Of a DNA stretch of 64,000 nt, positions 55,826-64,000 are shown piece by piece. Positions within the stretch are counted from its first letter, which is position 1. The number at the start of each line of letters is the position of its first letter. Location: positions 526,537 through 590,536 of the forward strand of contig DATGLV010000011.1 in the NCBI GenBank assembly GCA_035293945.1, given 5' to 3'. Position numbers and translations under genes: made by a program. The notes beneath the pieces were generated by a model. The model had not been told where the DNA came from, did no database searches, and saw only the letters and a program-made list of their open reading frames with translations. Source of the DNA: VAZQ01 sp035293945 (GTDB lineage Bacteria; Pseudomonadota; Alphaproteobacteria; Rhizobiales; Xanthobacteraceae).

Positions 55826-56028
55826 GCGCTCGAGCGTTTACTCATCCGGATTTCGGCAAGGAAGCCCGCGTCGAAGTCTGGGGCCGAGAGGTGCGGCTGA
55901 TTTTCGTCGCCGGCACCGAAGCCAAGGCCGAGAGCCTGGCGGAGGGAATTGTCGAGCAACTAAAGGCCGGCGTGCTCCATCTCACGATGATGGGCAAGCC
56001 GACGGGCGTCGTTGAAACGAGAGGCTAA
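55822..56028 (+). CDS. Hypothetical small protein
   Basis: 68 residues: ARVEVWGREVRLIFVAGTEA then KAESLAEGIVEQLKAGVLHL. A compact beta-beta-alpha unit. ATGA overlap at the start; the stop is directly followed by the next ATG. Confidence 0.6.
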   Translation: MSARAFTHPDFGKEARVEVWGREVRLIFVAGTEAKAESLAEGIVEQLKAGVLHLTMMGKPTGVVETRG

Positions 56029-56214
56029 ATGACCGGATTTGAGACAACCATCGGCACAACGCTTTCGCAGCGAGCGCTTGCCTGCCACCTGGATCGCTCC
56101 GTTAGCTGGGTGCGCAATCAGGGAGAGACGGTTTACCGGTTTGGCGAGAAATGGGAGCGCATGGAGTGGCGCGGCCATCCGGGTCGATGCGCCGGCTATA
56201 GGCGCGTTGTGTGA
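56029..56214 (+). CDS. Hypothetical small protein
   Basis: 61 residues: LSQRALACHLDRSVSWVRNQ resembles a helix-turn-helix, but the protein is short and the rest (RMEWRGHPGRCAGYRRVV) is basic. The start abuts the previous stop. The function is unknown. Confidence 0.5.
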   Translation: MTGFETTIGTTLSQRALACHLDRSVSWVRNQGETVYRFGEKWERMEWRGHPGRCAGYRRVV

Positions 56215-56243
56215 GACTGCCGCGGATATCTGAGGGCAAATAG

Positions 56244-56468
56244 ATGGACCAAAAAACAAGGTTCAAAATCGGGCTTTATTTGCGGGCTCTCATATGCGCC
56301 GCTGCAGTCGTCGTCTCGTGGTTCATCATGGATCACACATTCGGCTGGCTGTTGGGCGACAAGCCGCACGACTACTTGCTGGTGTTTTTTTCTGCTGCGG
56401 CCGGTGCGATCACGGCTTTGGTTACCTGTCGCCTGCGCATGGGCTTCGTGTCCGAGCCGCTATTCTGA
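56244..56468 (+). CDS. Two-span membrane protein
   Basis: 74 residues with ALICAAAVVVSWFIMDHTFG and LVFFSAAAGAITALVTCRLR as membrane helices; a GAGGG ribosome site precedes the ATG. Possibly a superinfection or membrane-active early protein; nothing decisive is visible. Confidence 0.6.
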   Translation: MDQKTRFKIGLYLRALICAAAVVVSWFIMDHTFGWLLGDKPHDYLLVFFSAAAGAITALVTCRLRMGFVSEPLF

Positions 56469-56498
56469 TCGCCTGGTGCGGAAACGGTGAGATACCCA

Positions 56499-56809
56499 AT
56501 GCCTGAGCGAGTGCAGCGCAAGCGGTCGACCGGCTGGAAGATGCCAGCGAACACGGTCTACGTCGGCCGCGGCAGTAAATGGGGAAACCCTCACAAGGTC
56601 GGGATCTCGCTCGAGCGGAACGGTGACGGCACCTATCGGCGCATGACTGCAGAGGACGCAGTCGCTCGCTACCGCGACGAATATCTGCCGTTCTACATGG
56701 CGAACGGAGAGCTCGTCCCTGATAGCTGCGTGGCAATAATCTCGCTTGCTGGTGTCCGCTCGATCGGCCGTGTCACGCGGACGTGCTGCTTAGATTGGCA
56801 AACGAATGA
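56499..56809 (+). pseudogene. DUF4326 gene broken by a one-base frameshift
   Basis: The start (MPERVQRKRSTGWKMPANTV, then YVGRGSKWGNPHKVG) is the DUF4326 signature. In this frame the expected C-terminus is missing. In the -1 frame the sequence from about 56727 reads LRGNNLACWCPLDRPCHADV then LLRLANE and stops at 56807-56809, exactly overlapping the next ATG. So the gene was one open frame and has lost one base near 56723 (GAT/AGCTGCG), or contains a sequencing error or a programmed shift. Part of a coupled operon. Confidence 0.7.
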
Positions 56810-57186
56810 GCCGCCCCCGTCTCAACTTCACGGCCGAGACAAAGCGCGCCGCGCTCCAGCGCTCAGGCGGCATCTGCGAATGTCATCGCGTGCCACAGCT
56901 TGGAAGGCCGGAAGGTTGTGGGGTGAAGCTCGTCGCCGGGCTCATTCGTTACGAGCACATCATCCAGGACGCGATCAGGAAGGACAACTCGCTCGACAAT
57001 GCGGCATGCCTGACGAAAACATGCTGGCTTGAAAAGACTTGCACCATCGACATTCCGGTCATCGCCAAATCGAACCGCGTCCGCGATCACCATTGGGGCA
57101 CCGAGACCGCCCCGCGGGCGATCATCGTCGGATCACGCGCCAGCGATTGGAAGCATAAGATCTCGGGCGGATGGGAGCGCAGGTGA
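56806..57186 (+). CDS. HNH-like phage endonuclease with altered second His
   Basis: 126 residues. QRSGGICECHRVP and GCGVKL give Cys knuckles, YEHIIQDAIRKDNSLDNAAC gives the first His and the Asn, and the family's final CHxxKT is CWLEKT here. Related phage HNH proteins act as packaging or general nucleases; the H-to-W change may inactivate this one. ATG overlaps the stop of the broken DUF4326 frame. Confidence 0.7.
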   Translation: MSRPRLNFTAETKRAALQRSGGICECHRVPQLGRPEGCGVKLVAGLIRYEHIIQDAIRKDNSLDNAACLTKTCWLEKTCTIDIPVIAKSNRVRDHHWGTETAPRAIIVGSRASDWKHKISGGWERR

Positions 57187-57446
57187 TGGCACTCAAAGCC
57201 CCGACAGATGCCATTGTCGCGCTATTGCGGGAGCGCCCGGGGCTTACCGCTCGGGAGATCGAGGCGCATTTCAGCATCGAGCCATCCGGCTGCTTCAATC
57301 GTCTGATCAAGCTTGCCGCTCGCGGGATCCTCCGCGTCGAGGTCGAGAGCCGGTCTTTTCACCGCGATCCGCGTGGCCGGTGCTTCACGACCGGCGCGCA
57401 GACGCGGCGCTACTTCGCGCCGCCGATCCTCGAGGCCGCAGAATGA
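57186..57446 (+). CDS. Small winged-helix protein
   Basis: 86 residues from the ATG at 57186 (TGATG overlap). IVALLRERPGLTAREIEAHF, then EPSGCFNRLIKLAARGILRV is a winged-helix core, and RDPRGRCFTTGAQTRRYF forms the wing. Probably a regulator or part of the integration control circuit. It lies directly before the excisionase-like gene. Confidence 0.65.
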   Translation: MALKAPTDAIVALLRERPGLTAREIEAHFSIEPSGCFNRLIKLAARGILRVEVESRSFHRDPRGRCFTTGAQTRRYFAPPILEAAE

Positions 57447-57841
57447 GCGCGCCAATCCTCCTCGCCGCAGCCGCCGCCGAGCTCGGCATGACGCTCAGGG
57501 GGCTCAAGGATTGGCTTGCCCGCAACCCGATGGATGCTGCGGGCGAGCCGTTTTACAGCTTCCACGGCCGCGTTCGTGTGTTCTACGATACGGATATCGC
57601 CCGCATCCGCGCCGCCAAGCGGGAGGAGACCAGATGCCGTTTAAGCTCGTCCCGCCCCGTCAAGGGCAAAGCTCGAATTGGCGCATCCGCGGCACGCACC
57701 TCAAAGTCTACGTTGACCGCACTAGCGGAACTCCTAAACGATCCGTCGCTCGCTCCATCCGCGACGCCCTCGAGCGCGCCGTCGAGCGTGGCGAGTACCC
57801 GCCCAAAGAGGAAGCGCCCGCAGCTCGAGCTGGTGCGCTGA
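57443..57841 (+). CDS. Excisionase-like DNA-binding protein
   Basis: 132 residues as read. The first 65 (LLAAAAAELGMTLRGLKDWL, then HGRVRVFYDTDIARIRAAKR) form an AlpA/Xis-type HTH. The remaining part overlaps the integrase gene by about 208 bp and has low-complexity Ser/Pro/Ala character. The overlap is longer than usual; perhaps an earlier stop was lost. It should control excision together with the integrase. Confidence 0.6.
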   Translation: MSAPILLAAAAAELGMTLRGLKDWLARNPMDAAGEPFYSFHGRVRVFYDTDIARIRAAKREETRCRLSSSRPVKGKARIGASAARTSKSTLTALAELLNDPSLAPSATPSSAPSSVASTRPKRKRPQLELVR

Positions 57842-58692
57842 CCTTCGCGGAAGCGGCCCTCGCCTATCTCAAGGCTGGCAAGCGGAAACGCTACATCGGC
57901 AAGCTCGTCAAGCATTTCGGCGACACGCCGATCAGCTCGATCGACCAGGCGGCAATCAACGCCGCCGCTGATGCTCTCTGCCGGCCGGGCACCGGCGGCG
58001 GCGGACGCAATGCGGCCGTCTATACTCCGGTTGCCGCGATCCTGCACCACAATGGCGTCGCCATTCAGGTGAAGCGCCCCAAAGGCGCCAAGGGCCGCAT
58101 TGTTACCGACTGGCTGACGATCGAGGACGCCGCGCTGATCATCGACGCGGCCTATGCGATCGATGCCGAGTTCGGCCTCTATCTGAAGCTTTTGCTCTAC
58201 ACGGGCCCGCGTCGCGCCGAGCCGCTTAAATGGCTGCGCAGCGACTTCAGGGCCGACGAGCGCACCATCTGGACCCGGCGCGGCAAGAAAGGCATCGCGT
58301 CTAACGTCAAGCTCCGGCCGGAGCACGCCGAGGAACTCGCCAAGCACATCGCCGGCCATGAGCGCGAGCACATCTTCCGCTTCCGGGACGGCGGACACTT
58401 CGCGCACATGCTCACGCGCGCCAAGCTCAAGGCGCTCGGCCTGCCCTGCCCGACCACACGGCCGACCGGATGGAGGCCGCCGGCGAACCGCTTCGCGTGG
58501 GTCACATTCCACATTTTCCGCCACACATGGGCGACCTGGCTGCGCCTCTACGCCGGCTTCGATGACATCGATCTCGCTGCCACGGACAACTGGCGGGATC
58601 CTCGCAGCGCGCGACGCTACATGCATGCGCTGCCGCGCGGGCAATGGGACAAGGTCGGTTTGCTGCCGGATATCGCGCGGAAGAAGGCCTAA
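57634..58692 (+). CDS. Tyrosine-family phage integrase
   Basis: 352 residues from the ATG at 57634 with a GGGAGGAG site at 57621-57628. An AP2-like N-terminal segment (NWRIRGTHLKVYVDRT) is followed by a core-binding domain and the catalytic domain. Catalytic residues are Arg193/194 (YTGPRRAEP), Lys near 218, His293-x-x-Arg296 (FHIFRHTWATW), Trp320 and Tyr329 (SARRYMHAL). It lies at the prophage right end, next to the probable attachment site, transcribed outward. Confidence 0.92.
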   Translation: MPFKLVPPRQGQSSNWRIRGTHLKVYVDRTSGTPKRSVARSIRDALERAVERGEYPPKEEAPAARAGALTFAEAALAYLKAGKRKRYIGKLVKHFGDTPISSIDQAAINAAADALCRPGTGGGGRNAAVYTPVAAILHHNGVAIQVKRPKGAKGRIVTDWLTIEDAALIIDAAYAIDAEFGLYLKLLLYTGPRRAEPLKWLRSDFRADERTIWTRRGKKGIASNVKLRPEHAEELAKHIAGHEREHIFRFRDGGHFAHMLTRAKLKALGLPCPTTRPTGWRPPANRFAWVTFHIFRHTWATWLRLYAGFDDIDLAATDNWRDPRSARRYMHALPRGQWDKVGLLPDIARKKA

Positions 58693-58833
58693 GGTCGCTA
58701 CGTCGCAGCCCGTGTAAAACCCGTGTGATCTGCACTTCGTCAAAATCGTACGCAAGCAATATCAACAACTTAAGTCTTTCTGGATAGCTCTCCCCCGGAG
58801 CCAGCCGCCACTTTTTTTTCAGCGAGCGGCGTC
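58693..58833. other. Likely right prophage boundary (att region)
   Basis: 141 bp between the integrase stop and the host MFS gene. It contains a direct repeat CCCGTGTAAAACCCGTGTG (58709-58727) and a T8 tract at 58812-58819 with only a weak stem before it. The attachment core cannot be fixed without the left junction, which is outside the window. No tRNA gene is visible here. Confidence 0.45.
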
Positions 58834-60114
58834 TCAACCGCCGCGGCCGAGCGCGCCGCGATCCACAACGGTGTCCCGCGCAACAAGCAGCATCAATGCA
58901 GCGGCAATCACGTTGCCACAGATGCCGGCAAGAATTGGCAACGTGTAGCTGTGGCTCAGATCAAATGCGAGACCGGCCGCGCTGGGACCGATCAGCGTGC
59001 CGATACCGGCGCTGGTATAGAGGATGCCGATGAGGCCGCTGACGTTGCGCCCGCCGAAATAATCCATGACCACGGGGGGAAGCAGCGCCACCCATCCACC
59101 ATAGGCGGAGCCATAGACGAAGCCGAAGATGGCAAGCGGCCAGAAGGTCGTGGAGGCGAGCCAAATGACCAGGGCGAGCGCCATGCAGAGGAATGTCGCA
59201 ACGAGCGTGAACTCACGCCCGAGCCGATCGGCTAGGCCGCCGAGACAGAAGCGGCCGACCGTGCTGCCGAGACCGATCGAACCAACCAAGAGCACTGCCG
59301 TCGGCTCGGCAATACCGTGATCGACCGCGTAGGGCGCGAGATGCACGAACGGCACGAAGACGCCGAATGAACACGCAAGGCATGCCGCATAGAGCGTGAC
59401 AAACCGCTTCGATTCGATCGCGTCGCGGATCGACACGCCTGTTGGTTTCGCATCGTCAGTGTCCGGCGCGAGCGCCTCGCCATCGGGGCCGATCCCGCGG
59501 CGGCGCGGATCGTCCTCGATCAGCATGGCCATTCCGGCGCCAATGATGGCCGCCGCAATCCCGAGCACGAGGTAAGCGTTGCGCCAACCGAACGCGGCGA
59601 TGCAGAGCGAAGCAAGTGGCGGCGCCACCAGCGTGCCGGCCCCGATGCCGCTGCTGGCAAGGCCCGATGCGAGCGCACGGTGTTGGATGAACCATCTCTG
59701 CACGACGCCCATTGCCGGCACATAGGAGAAGCCAACCCCAATTCCGATCCCGAGCGCATAGGAGGCGTAGATATGGGTCAGGCTTTGCGCCGCGCTCGCT
59801 ACCACAAGCCCGAGGCCGACCAGCACCATGCCGGTGAGCACCAGTCGGCGCGATCCGACGCGGTCGGCGAGCGGCCCGCTCACGCTGCCCAGGCCGAAAT
59901 ACAGAAAGGCGGAGAGCGAGAAGACGAACGAAACCGAGCCGCGCGAGGCGCCGAACTCCCGCTGCAACGACTCGAAGAATGCTGTGAAGGAATAGACACC
60001 GCCGAATCCCACGAGGGTCACCGCAAATCCGGCGAAGACGACGAACCAGCCATAGAAAATTCCCTTGTCTTTCCTTCCCCACTCATGCGGGCCTACTATG
60101 TGCTTGCTGTTCAC
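58834..60114 (-). CDS. MFS transporter, oxalate/formate antiporter-like (host)
   Basis: 426 residues from the GTG at 60114, which has a perfect GGAGGTGATC ribosome site; longer in-frame extensions lack this. Twelve membrane segments can be traced. ADRVGSRRLVLTG (loop 2-3) and the GGLADRLGREFTL segment are MFS signatures. GWFVVFAGFAVTLVGFGGVY is typical of the OFA/MCT-like branch that imports small carboxylates. It is divergent from an ArsR-type gene that probably regulates it. First host gene beyond the prophage. Confidence 0.85.
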   Translation of the reverse strand: MNSKHIVGPHEWGRKDKGIFYGWFVVFAGFAVTLVGFGGVYSFTAFFESLQREFGASRGSVSFVFSLSAFLYFGLGSVSGPLADRVGSRRLVLTGMVLVGLGLVVASAAQSLTHIYASYALGIGIGVGFSYVPAMGVVQRWFIQHRALASGLASSGIGAGTLVAPPLASLCIAAFGWRNAYLVLGIAAAIIGAGMAMLIEDDPRRRGIGPDGEALAPDTDDAKPTGVSIRDAIESKRFVTLYAACLACSFGVFVPFVHLAPYAVDHGIAEPTAVLLVGSIGLGSTVGRFCLGGLADRLGREFTLVATFLCMALALVIWLASTTFWPLAIFGFVYGSAYGGWVALLPPVVMDYFGGRNVSGLIGILYTSAGIGTLIGPSAAGLAFDLSHSYTLPILAGICGNVIAAALMLLVARDTVVDRGALGRGG

Positions 60115-60237
60115 GATCACCTCCACGATGTCCACGGGAGATCGTGAGCGCCTGCGCCGCTTGCCACCCCGGTTACTTCGGCCGCGAACGAAGTGGCGAC
60201 GGTGGCAATCGCTTGGCCGGCCGCACATATTCGGGCC

Positions 60238-60924
60238 ATGTCGAACGCACCACAGATCGCCGAGGTTGCAGCCCTGGTGGGCGACCCCGCGCGCGCCAGC
60301 ATGCTTTGCGCCTTGCTGGGCGGTCGCGCGCTGACCGCAACCGAGCTGGCATCGGCGGCCGGCGTGTCACCGCAAACAACCAGCGGGCATTTGAGCAAGC
60401 TGCACGCGGCGCGGCTTCTCGTCCTGATGAAGCAGGGCCGGCATCGGTACTATCAGCTGGCCGGGCCAGAGGTCGGGCAGATGCTCGAAGGGATCATGAA
60501 TGTCGCCCTGAACGGGCCGCCGCGCTTTCAGCCAAGGACCAGGATCGACGATGAGATGCGCTATGCACGTACCTGCTACGATCATATCGCCGGCGTCCTC
60601 GGGGTCGGTCTCGCCGATCAACTCGCTGCGCGCGCCTTCATCGTGCTGGGTGCCGAGGCGGGCGAAGTGACGCCGGCCGGCCTCGCATTCCTGAGCAAGC
60701 TCGGCGTCGATCTTTCCGCCGCACAGGCCAAGCGGCGCGTGTTCTGCCGGCCATGCCTCGATTGGACGGAACGCCGGCCGCATATCGGCGGCGCAGTGGG
60801 GGCGGCGCTCGCGCAGCGCTGCTTCGCGCTCAAATGGGTGGAGCGCCTGTCGGGCAGCCGCGCGTTGATGATCACGCCGGCCGGCCGTCGCGGCCTGATG
60901 GAGTCGTTTGGGCTGTCGGTTTGA
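60238..60924 (+). CDS. ArsR-family transcriptional regulator (host)
   Basis: 228 residues. The N-terminal winged helix is clear: LVGDPARASMLCALLGGRAL, TATELASAAGVSPQTTSGHL, and KLHAARLLVLMKQGRHRYYQ. The C-terminal half is the extension seen in larger ArsR-type regulators of small-molecule exporters (RVFCRPCLDWTERRPHIGGA, with two Cys). Divergent from the MFS gene, so local control is likely. Confidence 0.88.
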   Translation: MSNAPQIAEVAALVGDPARASMLCALLGGRALTATELASAAGVSPQTTSGHLSKLHAARLLVLMKQGRHRYYQLAGPEVGQMLEGIMNVALNGPPRFQPRTRIDDEMRYARTCYDHIAGVLGVGLADQLAARAFIVLGAEAGEVTPAGLAFLSKLGVDLSAAQAKRRVFCRPCLDWTERRPHIGGAVGAALAQRCFALKWVERLSGSRALMITPAGRRGLMESFGLSV

Positions 60925-61018
60925 GCGGAGCCCTGATTTGCCTCTTGCGGAAGCGCGATGGATTGCTGAGATTTATTCCATTGCCGGATGCCACGCGACA
61001 ATCATTGGGAGCGCGACC

Positions 61019-61441
61019 ATGAGCGATGACCTGAAATATCAGCTCCGCCTCACGCTGAACGACGAGTTCGCGCCGGTCGCGCGTCATTCGCCCGAGGATG
61101 CGCGGATGGCCCCGGTGACCAACATTCTGCGCAAGCATGACGCGGTGATGAAGTGCCAGCACGACGCCTTCGCGGGCTATGTGCGCGAGGCCGAGGCGAA
61201 CGGTGTCGACAAATATCCGCTCTATGAGTGGACCAAGGCGACCATCGACGACCCGGTCAAAGAGGCGAAGTACACAAAGTCATTCACACTCTACGTGGGC
61301 GGCGACGAGGTTTACGCGAAGGACAAGGCGGATGCGCTCGAGGCCGCGCTCCAACCATTGGTAGGCGGGCCGATTGTCGCAAAGATGTTCCGCTACGATA
61401 CCAACCCGGCCAACAGCCCGCAGCCGCCGCGCAAGAGCTGA
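61019..61441 (+). CDS. Hypothetical protein (host)
   Basis: 140 residues from the ATG at 61019. KYQLRLTLNDEFAPVARHSP and SFTLYVGGDEVYAKDKADAL are the most regular segments. It seems a soluble alpha/beta protein typical of uncharacterised Bradyrhizobium genes. No motif. Confidence 0.6.
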   Translation: MSDDLKYQLRLTLNDEFAPVARHSPEDARMAPVTNILRKHDAVMKCQHDAFAGYVREAEANGVDKYPLYEWTKATIDDPVKEAKYTKSFTLYVGGDEVYAKDKADALEAALQPLVGGPIVAKMFRYDTNPANSPQPPRKS

Positions 61442-61473
61442 GCAAGCGCGGCGCGCGGGATAACGCGTCTTGC

Positions 61474-61872
61474 TTATCCCATGCCGGAGGCTGACGCCGG
61501 CTCAATCTCGTACATCACCCGCACCTCGCCGGGCTGCGCAAACGGATACTTGTCCTTGCCGAGATATTTCTTGGCGAGTGAATCGATGTGCTGATCGGCG
61601 CCGGCCTCGGTCACGCGCCCGACTTTGCCGCGCACCTGCAGGTAACGATAGGGATTGTCGGGATCCATGATGGCAAGCGCGACCGGGACACCGGTCTGCA
61701 TGTTGCGCGCCTTGACCCGCCCCTTCGCTGTATTCACCCGAATGATGCCGTCCTTGTAGTCGAACCAGACAGGCGTCACCTGTGGCGAGCCGTCCGGCAT
61801 GGTGGTCGCGAGATTGGCGAAGGTTGTCTTCTGCTGCAGGAGATCGAGATACTTGTCCGGGATCGCCGCCAT
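61474..61872 (-). CDS. PPOX-class F420/FMN-dependent enzyme (host)
   Basis: 132 residues from the ATG at 61872. FANLATTMPDGSPQVTPVWF, KDGIIRVNTAKGRVKARNMQ and VALAIMDPDNPYRYLQVRGK are the pyridoxamine-5-phosphate-oxidase-like split-barrel signature of the small PPOX proteins that bind FMN or F420. The reaction is not defined. Confidence 0.88.
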   Translation of the reverse strand: MAAIPDKYLDLLQQKTTFANLATTMPDGSPQVTPVWFDYKDGIIRVNTAKGRVKARNMQTGVPVALAIMDPDNPYRYLQVRGKVGRVTEAGADQHIDSLAKKYLGKDKYPFAQPGEVRVMYEIEPASASGMG

Positions 61873-61974
61873 GATCGCATGCTCCTTGCTCAAGTTTCTC
61901 TGACTGAACCGCCGCGAGCGCACGCGGTCAAGACGGCATGCCACTGAGAGCGCGCGACGGCTCGGAAGCCGACT

Positions 61975-62505
61975 CTATCCGATGCGCTTGAGCCCCGCGG
62001 TATAGCGCTGCCAGCGCTTGACGTAGCCGTCGGCGGCGCGGGCGATCATCTGCGCTTCCGCCTCGGTGACGGTGCGGATCACGCGGGCGGGCGCGCCGAT
62101 GATGAGCGAGCCGTCGGGAAACTCCTTGCCCTCGGTGACGAGCGCGCCGGCGCCGACCAGACAATTCTGCCCGATCTTGGCGCCATTGAGCACGATCGCA
62201 CCCATGCCGATGAGGCTGTTGGAGGCAATGCTGCAGCCGTGCAGCATGACATTGTGTCCGATCACACAATCTGCACCGATGGTAATCGGAAAGCCCGGAT
62301 CGGTGTGCAGCGTCGAATTGTCCTGTATCTGCGAGCGCTCGCCGATCTCGATCCAGGCATTGTCGCCGCGCAGGACCGAGCCGAACCAGATGCTGGCATC
62401 GGTCTTAAGCCGCACGCGGCCGATGACCGAGGCGGAATCTGCTATCCAGTAGCGATGATCCCCTGGCAGGTCCGGGCGCTCGTCATCGAGCTGATAGATC
62501 GCCAT
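61975..62505 (-). CDS. Gamma-class carbonic anhydrase family protein (host)
   Basis: 176 residues. A left-handed beta-helix with hexapeptide repeats; TLHTDPGFPITIGADCVIGH and NVMLHGCSIASNSLIGMG provide the three His that bind metal in this family (YrdA/CamH-like). Length is typical. Catalysis in this branch is not always demonstrated. Confidence 0.9.
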   Translation of the reverse strand: MAIYQLDDERPDLPGDHRYWIADSASVIGRVRLKTDASIWFGSVLRGDNAWIEIGERSQIQDNSTLHTDPGFPITIGADCVIGHNVMLHGCSIASNSLIGMGAIVLNGAKIGQNCLVGAGALVTEGKEFPDGSLIIGAPARVIRTVTEAEAQMIARAADGYVKRWQRYTAGLKRIG

Positions 62506-62584
62506 CCTTGGTTCCCCCTGGTATTACGACGGTGCCACGGGGCGCGCGCTTTGGCGAGCGCGTCCCCGGCGGATCAGCGATGTG

Positions 62585-62917
62585 TCAGACGCCGAGGAGG
62601 CCGAGCGCGCCCAGCGCCGCTACGGCGACGGTGCCGGACATCAGGCTCCAGAAGCCGGCCACGATGGTCGCCGACATCACCACCCAGAATCGCGACGCAT
62701 CGATGGGAAGCGGACGCAGGATGTTGCGCATGATGATGAAGGGGGCGGCGAAAACCAGGAACGGGACCGCCGCCAGGGCGAGCGGACGCGAGGAGCGCTG
62801 CAACAGGCGGAAGCTTGCCGGACGGCTGGTGGCGGCTTGATAGCCGCTCGCGAGCGCCCCCGCCAGCGCAAAACCGATCGCCAGGGACAAGAAGGACTGT
62901 ACCGCTTCGGCCGACAT
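62585..62917 (-). CDS. Small membrane protein (host)
   Basis: 110 residues with three hydrophobic segments (FLSLAIGFALAGALASGYQA; LALAAVPFLVFAAPFIIM; VVMSATIVAGFWSLMSGTVA). It matches a small conserved membrane family of Rhizobiales by general pattern. The function is unknown. Confidence 0.7.
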   Translation of the reverse strand: MSAEAVQSFLSLAIGFALAGALASGYQAATSRPASFRLLQRSSRPLALAAVPFLVFAAPFIIMRNILRPLPIDASRFWVVMSATIVAGFWSLMSGTVAVAALGALGLLGV

Positions 62918-63097
62918 GGTTCGCAGGCTCTTTCGCTTACCGGGCCGCTGCCGCGAGCCGAATTCCGGCTGGGGGCGGCGTGCGGAATACGCGGCGATGC
63001 TTGGCAGAGCCGGCGCGCCTTCGCCACCATATACTTAATTAATCCTTAACGCGCTCGCGCCGATAACGGGGTCGTTTTCGGGAGGCGGTGAATCGTA

Positions 63098-63859
63098 ATG
63101 ACATTGGGCATCTTCAGGCGCGACTTACGCGAGGGCATAGTGGGGGCGTCGCGTCCAACGGCCGGCGGGCTGCTGCTGTTTCAGCTCCTGCTCCTGATCG
63201 TGCTGATGTGCGCCGCCGTGACGTACATCGTCTATGTTCTGTGGCCACGCTGGCCGGGGACGCCGGTTCCGCTCGACGCGCCTGAGCTTCCCATCACGGT
63301 GGGCGGCGTTGCCTTCAACGTCCCGCCGACGGCGGTCCGCATCAGCGTGCAGCGTCGGGGCGGCGCGCACGAGCGCATCGATCTCGCGTTTCTCTGGCCA
63401 TCCCTGAAGCCGGCTGACGCAGCTCCAAAACCGGCCGCCGTCGAAACCCTGCCGGCCCAAGGCGCGGCCGCGATGCTCGATCGGATCTTCGTCACCATAT
63501 CGAGCGCGGGTGATAGCATGGCGCCGGAGGAGCGCGTGCAGACCATCTATCCGCGCTACGCGGAGGCGGACCCGGTGTCCGGCCCAGAGGGGCTCGCAGT
63601 GCTCGCGTTCCGCCCCGAAAGCCCCTACCAGGGCGAGGACCTCATCTACGATGCGGCGGCGCCCGAGAGCTTCCTGGTCCGCTGCACCCGTAATGGCGCC
63701 GGGGCAACGCCGGGCATCTGTCTCTACGAACGGCGGATCGATGGGGCAGCCGATGTCGTGGCGCGCTTTCCGCGTGATTGGCTCGAAGATTGGCAGGCCG
63801 TCGCGGCCAACATCAATCGGCTGATCGAAGGGCTGCGCCCCGCGGCCGCCGCGCGCTAG
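63098..63859 (+). CDS. Single-span membrane protein (host)
   Basis: 253 residues. A cytoplasmic start, one membrane helix (GGLLLFQLLLLIVLMCAAVT, about 23-48), then a periplasmic domain of about 200 residues with two Cys (VRCTRNGAGATPGICLYERR). It is a common uncharacterised Rhizobiales protein type. The 141 bp after it to the window end show no gene. Confidence 0.7.
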   Translation: MTLGIFRRDLREGIVGASRPTAGGLLLFQLLLLIVLMCAAVTYIVYVLWPRWPGTPVPLDAPELPITVGGVAFNVPPTAVRISVQRRGGAHERIDLAFLWPSLKPADAAPKPAAVETLPAQGAAAMLDRIFVTISSAGDSMAPEERVQTIYPRYAEADPVSGPEGLAVLAFRPESPYQGEDLIYDAAAPESFLVRCTRNGAGATPGICLYERRIDGAADVVARFPRDWLEDWQAVAANINRLIEGLRPAAAAR

Positions 63860-64000
63860 CCCAACTTGCGCAAACTCGGGGGGTGGGCTGAGGCGAATCA
63901 ATGCTTTAGCGGAAAAGTCGCCACTACATTTTTGTTGAGGAGTTGCGGTCAGGCGCTGAGCAGGCGGGTGGGTAACTCGTGCTCGGCAAGGCGCATGCGT

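Noticed and set aside
56487..57032. A 181-codon frame reading through the DUF4326 region
   Set aside because: Beyond about 56725 it is out of frame with the conserved C-terminus and overlaps the HNH-like gene.
58693..58833. A tRNA gene as integration target
   Set aside because: No cloverleaf arms, TTCGA loop or CCA end could be traced on either strand.

Overview
The window looks like an alphaproteobacterial chromosome of the Bradyrhizobium / Xanthobacteraceae type (high GC, codon use and host-gene content; inference from sequence style, no search was run). From position 1 to about 58,700 it is one large, apparently near-complete prophage. Its left end lies outside the window, since the endolysin gene runs off position 1. 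Its right end lies just after a tyrosine integrase at 57634-58692. The last 5 kb (58834-64000) is ordinary host chromosome: an MFS transporter facing an ArsR-type regulator, a PPOX protein, a gamma carbonic anhydrase and small membrane proteins.

The late module is read leftward from about 35.2 kb to position 1. It starts with a terminase pair (Nu1/GpA type) beside a candidate cos region. Then comes a lambda-like head set: gpW, portal B, S49 protease C, charged scaffold, long gpD and capsid E. A Mu-like contractile tail follows: DUF2635, sheath, tube, gp41-type chaperone with a -1 slippery site, tape measure with tail lysozyme, and gp43 to gp48. Tail-fibre genes, a glycine-rich protein, an orphan ParA-like ATPase and the endolysin close it. 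The virion would be a myovirus with a lambda-type head. Two things are unusual. First, six leftward genes that sit among the tail genes encode Sec-signal-bearing, beta-rich, Gly/Ser/Thr/Asn-rich proteins, four of them contiguous at 11059-18276. Second, three rightward genes, including an FkbM methyltransferase, interrupt the leftward tail operon.

The early module (35.3-51.6 kb, leftward) is almost entirely coupled by ATGA overlaps. It encodes a ParB/MT-A70 fusion, a DnaQ-like exonuclease, an ASCH protein, a MazG-like protein, a C5 cytosine methyltransferase, a helicase-methyltransferase fusion, a GapR (DUF2312) homologue, a PD-(D/E)XK-like nuclease, an SNF2 helicase, a winged-helix replication initiator whose gene carries iteron-like repeats, and a NusG-like protein placed just before the late genes.

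The switch lies at 52.4-53.9 kb. A YdaS/Cro-like gene and a LexA/CI-type self-cleaving repressor diverge around three GAAAG-N5-CTTTC-type operators. Two more such operators lie upstream of the rightward small-gene operon that ends in excisionase and integrase (53875-58692). That operon includes a Mom/GNAT-like protein, a frameshifted DUF4326 gene and an HNH-like protein.

The most striking unexplained signal is a perfect 16-bp palindrome, TGCGCCAATTGGCGCA. It occurs six times across the prophage (three intergenic copies; three in coding linkers, always encoding APIGA) and was not seen in the host flank.
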